In this document: piece by piece, positions 8,851 through 16,825 of the stretch
Layout: each line of letters begins with the position of its first letter
How positions within the stretch are numbered: position 1 is the first letter of the stretch
Source of the DNA: Candidatus Gastranaerophilales bacterium
GTDB lineage: Bacteria > Cyanobacteriota > Vampirovibrionia > Gastranaerophilales > CAJFVJ01
NCBI GenBank assembly: GCA_944323485.1
Contig: CALUSR010000004.1
Coordinates: forward strand, 1 to 64,000
Direction of reading: 5' to 3'
DNA length: 64,000 nt
Notes under the pieces: generated by a model
What the model was told of the DNA's origin: nothing
What the model saw: only the letters and a program-made list of their open reading frames with translations
Database searches by the model: none
Position numbers and translations under genes: made by a program

Positions 8851-9957
8851 CTAAACATATCCGTTCATTTCTTCAAGCAGTACATCCATCTCTATATCAA
8901 CTCCGAGTTTGAGAACATAGAATGGAATTTCATCATCTATTGCATACAGGAATTGTTGAATTTTGACCGCATCTTTTTCTGTTGTGACGATAGCATCAGC
9001 ACCGCATTCTTTTGAATCTGCAAGGATTTTCATAAAATCATATTCCTGATACAGGTAGTGATCATCGAAAGTTTTTGTTTTTATCAGGTTATATCCGGAG
9101 TTTTCTATGTTATCAAAAAATGACTGAGGCTGTCCGATTCCCGAGAATGCAAATATTTTGCTGTTATATGGAAGAGGGTCTCCGTTCATAAGGTTGAATA
9201 TACCTAGCGGTTTCATGTTGCAGACAAATACTTGTTTATCATATTTTTCTGCAAGATATCTTGCGTAAGCTCTGCAATCCTTTACTTCCTGTTCATCATG
9301 AGGTTTTTTATTAACGACTACTATTTTATCAGCTCTCCTTATTTCACTCAGAGGTTCTCTCAGTGGACCGGCAGGCAGAACTTGATTATTTCCGAATTTA
9401 TTTACATAGTCGATAACCAGAATATCCAGATTTCTATGAAGCGGCAGGTGCTGATAACCGTCATCCAATATAAACACATCCACACCGAGATTTTTTTCGG
9501 CAAAGAGAGCTGATTTATATCTGTTCTTACCGGTGATAATTCTGCTGCCGTAAGTGTTTTTTGCCAGCCAGTACGGCTCGTCGCCTGCTTCCTGTGCATT
9601 ATAATAAATCTTTTCTCCATCAGCGATAACGTTTGTGTTTTTCTGACTGAGTGTTCCGCCGTAACCTCTTGATAAAATTGCCGTTCTAAAACCTTTTATT
9701 TGAAGAGTTTTTGCTATTTCAGCAGTAAGAGGTGTTTTTCCTGAACCGCCCGTTGTGAGGTTTCCAACGGAGATAACATATTCTGGAACGCTATGTGCTT
9801 TTTTTATACCAGTTTCATACATCAGGTATCTGAGAGTTACTGCAATGGTGTATGGTATGCTCATTAGCATCAAAAACAATTTGAGCATATTTTCCATCGG
9901 TGTCAAATCATGACTATAGTGAATTTTTTTTACGGTATCTTTTATGTTGTTCATCAT
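8851..9957 (-). CDS. lpxK: Tetraacyldisaccharide 4'-kinase
   Basis: LpxK phosphorylates the 4' position of the lipid A disaccharide at the inner face of the cytoplasmic membrane. The 368-residue protein has an N-terminal membrane helix (about 25-45), the P-loop SVGNLTTGGSGKTP (63-76) and the family motif DDGYQHLPLHRNLDIL. TTEKDAVK near the C-terminus is also conserved. Its start overlaps the mlaD stop by three bases within ATGA, and its stop abuts the downstream glycosyltransferase. Presence of lpxK is strong evidence for lipid A and an outer membrane. A second ATG one codon later could also serve as start. Confidence 0.95.
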   Translation of the reverse strand: MMNNIKDTVKKIHYSHDLTPMENMLKLFLMLMSIPYTIAVTLRYLMYETGIKKAHSVPEYVISVGNLTTGGSGKTPLTAEIAKTLQIKGFRTAILSRGYGGTLSQKNTNVIADGEKIYYNAQEAGDEPYWLAKNTYGSRIITGKNRYKSALFAEKNLGVDVFILDDGYQHLPLHRNLDILVIDYVNKFGNNQVLPAGPLREPLSEIRRADKIVVVNKKPHDEQEVKDCRAYARYLAEKYDKQVFVCNMKPLGIFNLMNGDPLPYNSKIFAFSGIGQPQSFFDNIENSGYNLIKTKTFDDHYLYQEYDFMKILADSKECGADAIVTTEKDAVKIQQFLYAIDDEIPFYVLKLGVDIEMDVLLEEMNGYV

Positions 9958-11303
9958 ATTAATAGTCTGAATAATAGAAATCTCTTGTTCAATTTATTTG
10001 AAAATTTTCTCAAATTAGCTGCCGTAGTCTGAGTATCTCTGATTGTTTTCTTTATACAAGCTTTATCTTCAGGAGTAAGCTCATTTACCATTTCAAGTGT
10101 TTTTGATAGATTTGCAAGAGAACTGTTCAAGTTATCTACTGTTTGTGAAACTTTTACTTTGAACTCTTCATCTTTTGTCATTGAGTTTACTGTTTGAGAT
10201 ATTTCTGACAGATTTTTTGATGTTTCGTTCAAGTTTTTGAGAGTTTCTTTTGTCTCTGGGTCAGCAAGAATTGAGTTTATTGAATCACTGGTTGTTTTGA
10301 GAGAATGAGATGTTTCCTTCAGTGATGTTTGAAGCTCTTCATCCTGTATAAGGTCATTCAGGTTATTTGTTAATTCCGTGACGTTTGCAGTCAGTTTAAC
10401 AGACATATTCAATATTTCATTAATATCTTTTCTTGATGATTCTATCAGCATATTTGCATTATCAAATGTTGCGTTGGCAGAACTTGAAACTTTTTGCAGA
10501 TTAACAAGGGTTTTTTGAAGGTCAGCTATTACTTCATCTGTCAGTAAGGTGTTGATTTTTGCGTTAATTGAGTTGAATGATTTCGCTGCTTCAAACTGTA
10601 CATCTATAAAGTCGCTTATTCTTATCGGTTCTACTACTGTATATTTGTTGTTCAAATTTGAAACATAAATTGATGAATCATTCTTTGCGATAATAATAAG
10701 ATTGCCGTTTTTGATTTCTGTTTGAAGCTCAAATGGGAGAACTACTCCGACTTTATCAATCATAAAATCGACTTTATAAGCATAAGGAGTTTGGAGTTCA
10801 AATTTTTCATATTCAGATAAACTCCTTACATCTATTGTATCAACATCTTTTACTTCACCGACTGTGATATATTCATCATTCCAGAATATTTGAACTTTTG
10901 AGCCTTTTTTCAAAGAGATAGTATCATTTTGTTTTGAAAAGTATACTGTTTTGATTTTTGGAGGAGTAATTTCAAGAAATTTTTCTCCGATTATACCTGA
11001 TTGCTGGATAGAGATTGTTGAAGCATAAGGTATTGTTACTGTCGGTTCGGTTATGACAAATTTTACTTTTATATAGCTGTCCGCTCCGTTTATAATCGGT
11101 GTTATTTCTTCAATTTGTCCGACTCTTAACCCCATAATTTGAACAGCCGCTCCTGCTCTCAGTCCTGAAACATCTTCAAAACTGACTTCTATTCTTTCTC
11201 CTTGGGAAACGGAACGTCCTTTTAACCAGTTGATTGTTCCTACAAGAATAAATAGAGCTATTATTGTGAGTAATCCGACTTTTATTGAAGAAGCTATTTT
11301 CAT
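9954..11303 (-). CDS. MlaD/MCE-domain lipid transport protein
   Basis: The 449-residue protein has one N-terminal membrane anchor (7-25) and an MCE domain (about 36-115: VSFEDVSGLRAGAAVQIMGLRVG, split here by residues 45-67). The rest is periplasmic, including a long heptad-rich region (240-445) with repeated LNETSKNLSEIS-like segments. MCE proteins form rings that bind phospholipids between inner and outer membranes. It is longer than enterobacterial MlaD (about 180) and closer in layout to cyanobacterial and plastid TGD2-type proteins, where the coiled coil may span the periplasm. It lies between mlaF and lpxK on the same strand and is translationally coupled to lpxK. Confidence 0.9.
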   Translation of the reverse strand: MKIASSIKVGLLTIIALFILVGTINWLKGRSVSQGERIEVSFEDVSGLRAGAAVQIMGLRVGQIEEITPIINGADSYIKVKFVITEPTVTIPYASTISIQQSGIIGEKFLEITPPKIKTVYFSKQNDTISLKKGSKVQIFWNDEYITVGEVKDVDTIDVRSLSEYEKFELQTPYAYKVDFMIDKVGVVLPFELQTEIKNGNLIIIAKNDSSIYVSNLNNKYTVVEPIRISDFIDVQFEAAKSFNSINAKINTLLTDEVIADLQKTLVNLQKVSSSANATFDNANMLIESSRKDINEILNMSVKLTANVTELTNNLNDLIQDEELQTSLKETSHSLKTTSDSINSILADPETKETLKNLNETSKNLSEISQTVNSMTKDEEFKVKVSQTVDNLNSSLANLSKTLEMVNELTPEDKACIKKTIRDTQTTAANLRKFSNKLNKRFLLFRLLI

Positions 11304-11383
11304 TATTATTTATAATCCTCTAATTTAAGTTTTATTTTACCCGAAATTTTAATAAAAACAAATAATGTTTTTATAGTGTTTTT

Positions 11384-12100
11384 TTATGCAGATGTAGTCA
11401 TAGGCCCCTCTTTGGTTGCATATACAAACTGATGGGTGTATGGTGTATCAGCTTTAAGCAGTTCTTGAGGAGTTCCTTCCCAGACAATTTTCCCTTGATA
11501 CAACATAATAACCCTATCAGCGGTTCTCGTTATAGTAGACATCTGGTGAGTGACGACGATTGAAGATGTTTTCAGTTCATTTTTGAGTCTTACAATATAA
11601 TCTTCGATAACCGTTGATGACACAGGGTCAAGACCTGCAGTCGGTTCATCATAGAGCATTATGCTCGGGCGAGTGATGATTGCCCTTGCAAAGCTGACAC
11701 GTTTTTGCATACCTCCTGATAATTCGCTCGGGTAGAGTTCTTCGATATTTTGCAACCCTACCATTCTCAGATTTTCTGCTACGATTTGTCTGAGTTGTGA
11801 TTCTTTATATTCTCTTTTGAGATCCGGTCTTTCATGATAAGCGAAGGCAACGTTTTCATAAATATTGAGAGAGTCAAACAGGGCAGAGTACTGAAATACC
11901 ATACCTATATCATCGTTGCTGAGTATAATATTTCCTGAGTCAGCGTCTGTCAATTTACTGATAATCCTGAGGACGGTACTTTTTCCCGTTCCGCTGAAAC
12001 CTATGATTGCAAGTGTTTCGCTGTCTGCTACAGTGAAGGAAACATTATCGAGGATAATTTTATCGTCATATTTTTTTGATACATTTTCGAATTTAATCAT
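11384..12100 (-). CDS. MlaF-type ABC transporter ATPase
   Basis: The ATG at 12100 (MIKFENVSKKY) is preferred because AAGGAT precedes it; a longer frame to 12181 would run into the mlaE gene. The 238-residue protein has Walker A (GFSGTGKST), Q loop (VFQYSALFDS), signature (LSGGMQKR) and Walker B (IMLYDEPTAGLDP) followed by the H loop (VVTHQM). The SGGMQKR signature and FQYSALFDS are typical of the MlaF/TGD3 subfamily. It powers phospholipid transport across the envelope with the neighbouring MlaE permease and MlaD ring. It starts ten bases after mlaE. Confidence 0.93.
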   Translation of the reverse strand: MIKFENVSKKYDDKIILDNVSFTVADSETLAIIGFSGTGKSTVLRIISKLTDADSGNIILSNDDIGMVFQYSALFDSLNIYENVAFAYHERPDLKREYKESQLRQIVAENLRMVGLQNIEELYPSELSGGMQKRVSFARAIITRPSIMLYDEPTAGLDPVSSTVIEDYIVRLKNELKTSSIVVTHQMSTITRTADRVIMLYQGKIVWEGTPQELLKADTPYTHQFVYATKEGPMTTSA

Positions 12101-12110
12101 TATGCTATCC

Positions 12111-12908
12111 TTAGTAGAAAAATAAGTATGATATGAAGAAATCAGCAATAACCACACTTGTAAACGACCATACAACGGCATTTGTGGTTGCTATACCTAC
12201 GTCTATTGCTCCTCCTGTCGTTTTATAACCTATTGAGGAGCTTATAAGCGCTATTAATCCTCCAAATACAGCTGATTTTAAATTCATTGCCCAAAGGTCT
12301 TTTTCAAACAGTCCGAGCCATACAGAGTCAAGAAATGATTGAAAAGACATATCAGTTGTAAGAATCACTGATATATAGCTGCTCAAAATCCCGATAAATG
12401 CTGAAACAAGGATTACTGACGGCATAATAACAAATCCTGCTATAACTTTTGGAGTAATGAGGTATGTGACGGGATTAATTTTCATTACTTTAATTGCGTC
12501 AACCTGAGATGTAACTTTCATTGTTGCTATCTCTGATGCCATAGATGAGCCTATCATTGAAATTACGGCAAAACTGCCCATAATCGGAGCCATCTCTCTT
12601 ATTGTAATTACGGTGATTAATGTCCCTATATAATCTTTTGCACCCTGTTCTACCATTTTTTCGGAGACTTGCAAAGATATAATCATTGTTGATAAACAGA
12701 CAATGATTATAACAAGCGGCAAAGAATCTATGCCGAATCTTGATGCCTGAGTGAGTATTTCTTTCGGGTTAACTTTGAATATATTTCTGATTACGAGATA
12801 AAAGTTTTCTCCTATTCCAGCGAGTGTTTCAAACAGCTCATATTGGGATTCTTTTATGATTTTGAATATTTTATATGTGAGAGTTTCTTTTATCCATTCT
12901 GTTTTCAT
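12111..12908 (-). CDS. MlaE-type ABC transporter permease
   Basis: The 265-residue integral membrane protein has about five helices. The central motif EIATMKVTSQVDAIKVMK is the conserved EQxDAL-like coupling region of MlaE/TGD1 permeases. GAKDYIGTLITVITIREMAPI is likewise typical. It is the membrane subunit of the lipid transporter formed with the next two genes (ATPase and MCE protein). It is the first gene of the apparent operon that runs on to lpxK and the heptosyltransferase. No MlaA, MlaB or MlaC is seen, as is usual for the cyanobacterial/plastid version. Confidence 0.93.
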   Translation of the reverse strand: MKTEWIKETLTYKIFKIIKESQYELFETLAGIGENFYLVIRNIFKVNPKEILTQASRFGIDSLPLVIIIVCLSTMIISLQVSEKMVEQGAKDYIGTLITVITIREMAPIMGSFAVISMIGSSMASEIATMKVTSQVDAIKVMKINPVTYLITPKVIAGFVIMPSVILVSAFIGILSSYISVILTTDMSFQSFLDSVWLGLFEKDLWAMNLKSAVFGGLIALISSSIGYKTTGGAIDVGIATTNAVVWSFTSVVIADFFISYLFFY

Positions 12909-13020
12909 AATGCATAATTATAAAAAAAAAATGTTATTATAACAACTTTTTATAAAAGTGTTATAAAACATAAAAATCTGGGTATAAGATTTTAGTGGCA
13001 ATAATTCCGAGGAGCACAGG

Positions 13021-13689
13021 TTGGACATGAACAAAAATATTAAAAATTACATTAAGGATTCTTTGTACAACAGACGTATCAGACGATGGGATAAACCGTC
13101 CGTAAATATTTTTATTATGCCGATGAATCTCGGAATAAGAGGTTTATCTAACTCAGAGAGCAAAAAACTTATCAAGAAAGCTGTTGATTCCTGGAATACC
13201 GCTTCGAAAGGGCGTGTAATTTTGAATATTACAGATGTTCAAAAAGATGCTGATGTCGTTGTCAGGTGGCGTCAGAATGTTTCACTTCTATGCGGGGTGT
13301 CTGATTGTGACAGTGTATCAAACGGCAGGCTTCGCTATATGACGATGACTTTGGGAATCGGAGCTGAGTTTTTGAGTACTCCGATAGACAAAAAAGAGTT
13401 ATACTCCGTTATTCTTCATGAATTCGGACATATTCTCGGGCTTGGTCATAGTGAAGACAAAGAGGATGTTATGAATCCTTTTTCATCTTCTGCTGAACCG
13501 ACAGAAAGAGATATGACCGTACTCAAAATATTGTATACATTCCCTGTCGGCATGAGTGAAGAGGATTTATTTCTCAGACTGGAAAATTATGTTCTGCCTT
13601 CATCAAGGAAAAAATCTCATGATATGATAAGCTTTTTGGATATTTTGGGAAAACATAATTTGTTGTCTGGTGCAGGTGTGCCTGTTTAA
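13021..13689 (+). CDS. Cytosolic metzincin-like zinc metalloprotease
   Basis: The 222-residue protein has HEFGHILGLGH at 133-143, the HExxHxxGxxH zinc site of metzincins, and a Met-turn DVMNPF at 149-154. The fold matches matrixin-type (M10) peptidases. There is no signal peptide or propeptide cysteine switch, so it appears to act inside the cell or be exported unconventionally. The TTG at 13021 sits six bases after GGAG; an ATG two codons later is the alternative. A strong hairpin terminator follows. The substrate is unknown. It is divergent from mlaE. Confidence 0.8.
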   Translation: MDMNKNIKNYIKDSLYNRRIRRWDKPSVNIFIMPMNLGIRGLSNSESKKLIKKAVDSWNTASKGRVILNITDVQKDADVVVRWRQNVSLLCGVSDCDSVSNGRLRYMTMTLGIGAEFLSTPIDKKELYSVILHEFGHILGLGHSEDKEDVMNPFSSSAEPTERDMTVLKILYTFPVGMSEEDLFLRLENYVLPSSRKKSHDMISFLDILGKHNLLSGAGVPV

Positions 13690-13705
13690 GGATATTTGAT
13701 AATAC

Positions 13706-13748
13706 AAAAAAGAGATACCTGAGTACATCAAACAGGTATCTCTTTTTT
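13706..13748. terminator. Bidirectional terminator
   Basis: A perfect 16-base inverted repeat (13706-13721 and 13733-13748, core GAGATACCTG) with an 11-base loop is flanked by A and T runs. It serves both the metalloprotease gene and the convergent Hsp20 gene. Confidence 0.9.
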
Positions 13749-13761
13749 AAGACTGGCAGTT

Positions 13762-14223
13762 CTAGTCTTTTATCTCAAGTTTTCTTGTTTCTTCTTCTTT
13801 TGTGCTTTTAGGAATATTTATTGTCAGTATTCCGTTTTTGTAGCATGCTTGAGCATTTTCTGTATCAACATCAGTAGGAAAAGAAATTGTTCTGAGAAAA
13901 TCACCATAGACAAATTCACTTCTGTAAAGATTTTCATTATCATGCTCTTTTTTATATTCTTTAGAGCCTTTCAGTGTAAGGTAGTCTTTTCCGAGTTCGA
14001 TATTGATATCTTCTTTGTTTAATCCTGGAAGCTGGGCTTTTATTTTGTAGGTGTTGTCAGCTTCTGACATTTCGATAGAAGGACGCCAGATTTGTTTGAT
14101 ATCAGAGGTCATTTTTTCTGACGGTCTGAAGTCTGAGAAGACACTTTCTATGAGGTTGTTCATCTCTTCCTGCAGTGTATGCATATAGTTATCTCTTTTT
14201 GTATGTTTGATGAGATTTACCAT
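13762..14223 (-). CDS. Hsp20 family small heat shock protein
   Basis: The 153-residue protein carries an alpha-crystallin domain (about 48-140). DIKQIWRPSIEMSEADNTYKI-type strand entry (split at 43-63), AQLPGLNKEDINIEL and the final GILTINIPK with the I-x-I anchor are all recognisable. It should form oligomers that hold unfolding proteins during stress. AGGAG stands seven bases before the ATG at 14223. It is a single gene ending at a strong terminator. No CIRCE-like operator was seen upstream. Confidence 0.93.
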   Translation of the reverse strand: MVNLIKHTKRDNYMHTLQEEMNNLIESVFSDFRPSEKMTSDIKQIWRPSIEMSEADNTYKIKAQLPGLNKEDINIELGKDYLTLKGSKEYKKEHDNENLYRSEFVYGDFLRTISFPTDVDTENAQACYKNGILTINIPKSTKEEETRKLEIKD

Positions 14224-14309
14224 TTATTATCTCCTGTATTAGTTTCCTATTACAGTTTAGATGTGTTGAGAGCGTTATTAAACCTACTTTGTTCCTATTT
14301 TTGTATAAT

Positions 14310-14342
14310 AAAAAAGTGTATCATTTTTTGATACACTTTTTT
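14310..14342. terminator. Bidirectional hairpin terminator
   Basis: A 14-base perfect inverted repeat (AAAAAAGTGTATCA and its complement) closes on a five-base T loop. It lies just downstream of the minus-strand 97-residue gene and works in both directions. Confidence 0.88.
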
Positions 14343-14378
14343 GTTTATATTTGGGGTTCGAAGTTTTTTTATGAAAAA

Positions 14379-14672
14379 TCAGTCTTCAAGAGATTTTTTC
14401 TTGAGGTTATGAACAACTGCATCAACAAGAAGATTGTATGATTTCATTTTTTGAATTTCAGGGGAAAATTCTTTGATAAGAGTTTGTTTTACCATTTCCT
14501 CGAGCATATCCGATTGTGTTTTTTGAGATTTATTCTCAGGCTCAGGACAAATCATATCAATGTATTTTGAATTGATTTTATAGTCCTGCATTTCTGAGAA
14601 TAATATCCACTTAAGTCTTGGACCCAGTTCTTTGATGTTGTTGATGAATTTGAATTTTTGCTGTTTCTTCAT
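14379..14672 (-). CDS. Hypothetical helical protein, 97 residues
   Basis: The protein is not recognised. It is basic at the N-terminus (MKKQQKFKF), charged and predicted mainly helical, with no signal peptide or membrane segment. A segment with CPEPE near residue 42 holds its only cysteine. AAGG lies just before the ATG. It is a monocistronic gene closed by the terminator at 14310-14342. A cytoplasmic regulatory or adaptor role is possible but not supported. Confidence 0.6.
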   Translation of the reverse strand: MKKQQKFKFINNIKELGPRLKWILFSEMQDYKINSKYIDMICPEPENKSQKTQSDMLEEMVKQTLIKEFSPEIQKMKSYNLLVDAVVHNLKKKSLED

Positions 14673-14799
14673 ATTACCTTAACCCCTGTTTATTATTGTT
14701 TTTAAAAATATATGGTAGTACATTTATTTGTTCACTATTATAAAATAAAATTTGTTTTGATAATTTCCTTCAAATACATTAATATTTACAAAAATTAAT

Positions 14800-15168
14800 T
14801 TATGCCTCTTCCTCTACAATATCAAGGTTTTTATATGTTATTATTGTGACTGTTGTTTCTTCATCCACTTTTTTATTATAGGTATCAGTGAGAAATTTGA
14901 CAATAGAGTCATTTGAGTGTAAATCGCCTTTTAGTCTGTATAAGTCTGATGTTGCGATGTTTTTGATTTTTGTTGTTTTTGTCTGGCATGCGATTTGTGC
15001 TTTTCTCAATATTTTATCCCCTGTTCTGATATCTACGATGTCATCCTGTTTGTAGTATTCGTTTTCATCGTAGAGAGTACCGAGTCTCAGGGCTATTTTT
15101 ATTTCATTTTTATTTTCTTTTAAAATCTCATCTGCATATTTTTCAGGCCAGTTTATTGCCTTTGACAT
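14800..15168 (-). CDS. Hypothetical protein, possibly ASCH/PUA-like
   Basis: The 122-residue protein starts at an ATG with AGGAG upstream. The run YYKQDDIVDIRTGDKILRKA (38-57), a polar strand followed by a Gly-containing turn, is reminiscent of ASCH/PUA-like RNA-binding beta barrels; this likeness is weak and is an inference. There is no signal peptide or membrane segment. It is transcribed in the same direction as the following activase pair but is separated from it by about 57 bases. Function unknown. Confidence 0.55.
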   Translation of the reverse strand: MSKAINWPEKYADEILKENKNEIKIALRLGTLYDENEYYKQDDIVDIRTGDKILRKAQIACQTKTTKIKNIATSDLYRLKGDLHSNDSIVKFLTDTYNKKVDEETTVTIITYKNLDIVEEEA

Positions 15169-15225
15169 ACCCTAAAATCTCCTGTGTTGACAATTACAGG
15201 TTTAATTATATCACTTTTTGCTTTT

Positions 15226-15963
15226 TTAAAAAAGACCCAATATAAGCATATTTCTGCCAAGAGGGTAAACTCTGCAATACTTTTCGAGGTGTTTAATGAA
15301 ACATTTGTTCAGGCATAATCCTCCTGAGAGGAAAATTTCTTTTTCTCTCGATGTGAAATTCCACATGTTATATGCAATTCCATGAATATATTTTGAGATA
15401 CTTATTTCTGGTGATACATCATTTGCTATATCATCCATAATTCTTTCCATTCCGAATACTCCGCAGGTGACGGAGTGTTTTTCTTCGACATCAGGAAGGG
15501 TGTCTGTGTTTATATTATAAAATTTACACAACATTTCGATAGTTGCTCCTGTTGCGCTTGCGCATGAACCGTTCCAATCGAGGTCTTGATATTTATTGTT
15601 TTTGAATTTTATCCACTTGGCATCTCTGCTTCCTATATCAAGAACGACCCTGTTTTCGCAGTTTCCGAAGTTTTTTTTCGCACCATAAGCAAGTGCAAGA
15701 ATTTCATTCAAATAGCCTGATTTGTCTTTGAGCATATTTTTGACCATATGTCCTGTTGCACCGTCTATTTTAATGTCAATGTTTTTTAGCAGTTTTGACG
15801 GGAACAGGTAGAGGCTTCCTGTTCTTGTTTTATTGTTTTTATCCTTGAATGCTTTGTTTTGTTCAATCAGATATTTTGAATCAAGGCATAGGGTTTGTTC
15901 TTCTGCATCAAGTTCGAGCAGTTTGCTCCAAGTTGTTCCGGCGTCAAGATAGTATTCTGTCAT
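15226..15963 (-). CDS. BadF/BcrA/HgdC-type activase-like ATPase
   Basis: The 245-residue protein has the ASKHA ATPase plan of 2-hydroxyacyl-CoA dehydratase activases. Phosphate-1 is LDAGTTWSKLLEL (6-18) and phosphate-2 VLDIGSRDAKWIKF (107-120). NGSCASATG (131-139) matches the family's N-x-x-CAAGTG loop. TCGVF (166-170) matches the Cys that holds the bridging [4Fe-4S] cluster, and LSGGLCLN is the adenosine motif. Activases inject an ATP-activated electron into a partner dehydratase or reductase. The next gene is five bases away and is the likely partner. It is slightly shorter than typical activases. Confidence 0.72.
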   Translation of the reverse strand: MTEYYLDAGTTWSKLLELDAEEQTLCLDSKYLIEQNKAFKDKNNKTRTGSLYLFPSKLLKNIDIKIDGATGHMVKNMLKDKSGYLNEILALAYGAKKNFGNCENRVVLDIGSRDAKWIKFKNNKYQDLDWNGSCASATGATIEMLCKFYNINTDTLPDVEEKHSVTCGVFGMERIMDDIANDVSPEISISKYIHGIAYNMWNFTSREKEIFLSGGLCLNKCFIKHLEKYCRVYPLGRNMLILGLF

Positions 15964-15967
15964 TGTT

Positions 15968-16693
15968 TTATCTCAGGTTTATGAATGCCTCTACTTTTGC
16001 AATGGCTGATCTGTTTGTTTTGTCATCAATGTCAATGTAAAGACCATTGTATTTATCGGCAAGGTATTTTGCCAATTGCATTTTACCGCAAAAAGTTTGA
16101 GAGAAAAAGACTGTCGGCACCTCTTTATCTATCTGCATTTCAAGCTCCAGATCGGCAGGTCTTTTTGCTTCAACACATCTCAACCATCCATAGATGTGGG
16201 TTGTATCAGGGAAAAGTTCCAAAATTCTGAAGTCATTCGGAGGCACTCCCCAGAAGCCTATGGTGGGTTTTGTTTCTGTCAGTTTTTTTGTAAAAGGTTT
16301 GTATATTCCTTCTGTTATTGCGTTTATTTTATCGGCAAGAGGGAGATTACTTTTTGAAATAGGAGTAGGATAAGATATATCAGGATATTTCTCATATTTT
16401 GTTTGTATAACATTAATCCCGTGTTCTTTCAAAATGACTGATGCGAACATTCCAGAGTTGCATTTTTCTTCTCCGACTGATGCGAGGGTGTATCTCAGAC
16501 GATCTTTCAAGTTTATTGAATTATTAATTATGTTTTTGATTATGACGCAGTAAGCTTCAGGGAGTATCCCCGCATCCGGCGCATTGTAGTCTACATCCAG
16601 GTCGATGATTTCGCAATCTTTGTTTCGTTCGATTATCTGCTGAAATATCTGAGGGTCGGGGTATCCGTAAAATCCTATTATATCTTTTTTCAT
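15968..16693 (-). CDS. Putative dehydratase-like partner of activase
   Basis: The ATG at 16693 is chosen because GGAG stands six bases before it; an upstream ATG at 16705 lacks a ribosome site. The 241-residue protein has two related segments, IGFYGYPDPQIFQ near the start and IGFWGVPPNDFR near residue 145, which hint at an internal duplication. These and the scattered cysteines (five) recall the D-component (HgdB) of 2-hydroxyacyl-CoA dehydratases, but it is shorter than that family (about 380) and the cluster ligands are not certain. The link rests mostly on the adjacent activase gene. Confidence 0.5.
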   Translation of the reverse strand: MKKDIIGFYGYPDPQIFQQIIERNKDCEIIDLDVDYNAPDAGILPEAYCVIIKNIINNSINLKDRLRYTLASVGEEKCNSGMFASVILKEHGINVIQTKYEKYPDISYPTPISKSNLPLADKINAITEGIYKPFTKKLTETKPTIGFWGVPPNDFRILELFPDTTHIYGWLRCVEAKRPADLELEMQIDKEVPTVFFSQTFCGKMQLAKYLADKYNGLYIDIDDKTNRSAIAKVEAFINLR

Positions 16694-16825
16694 TAACAGC
16701 TCCATTTCACAAAAAAATTATATAAATAATACGGTTATATATCAAATTCTATTTATTGATGGATGCAAAAGAATTTGTATTCTGATAATATAAATAAGAA
16801 ATTTTTCGAAAGAAAGAGATGAATC

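Noticed and set aside
16400-16705. Start of the dehydratase-like gene at ATG 16705
   Set aside because: No ribosome site precedes it, while GGAG stands six bases before ATG 16693.
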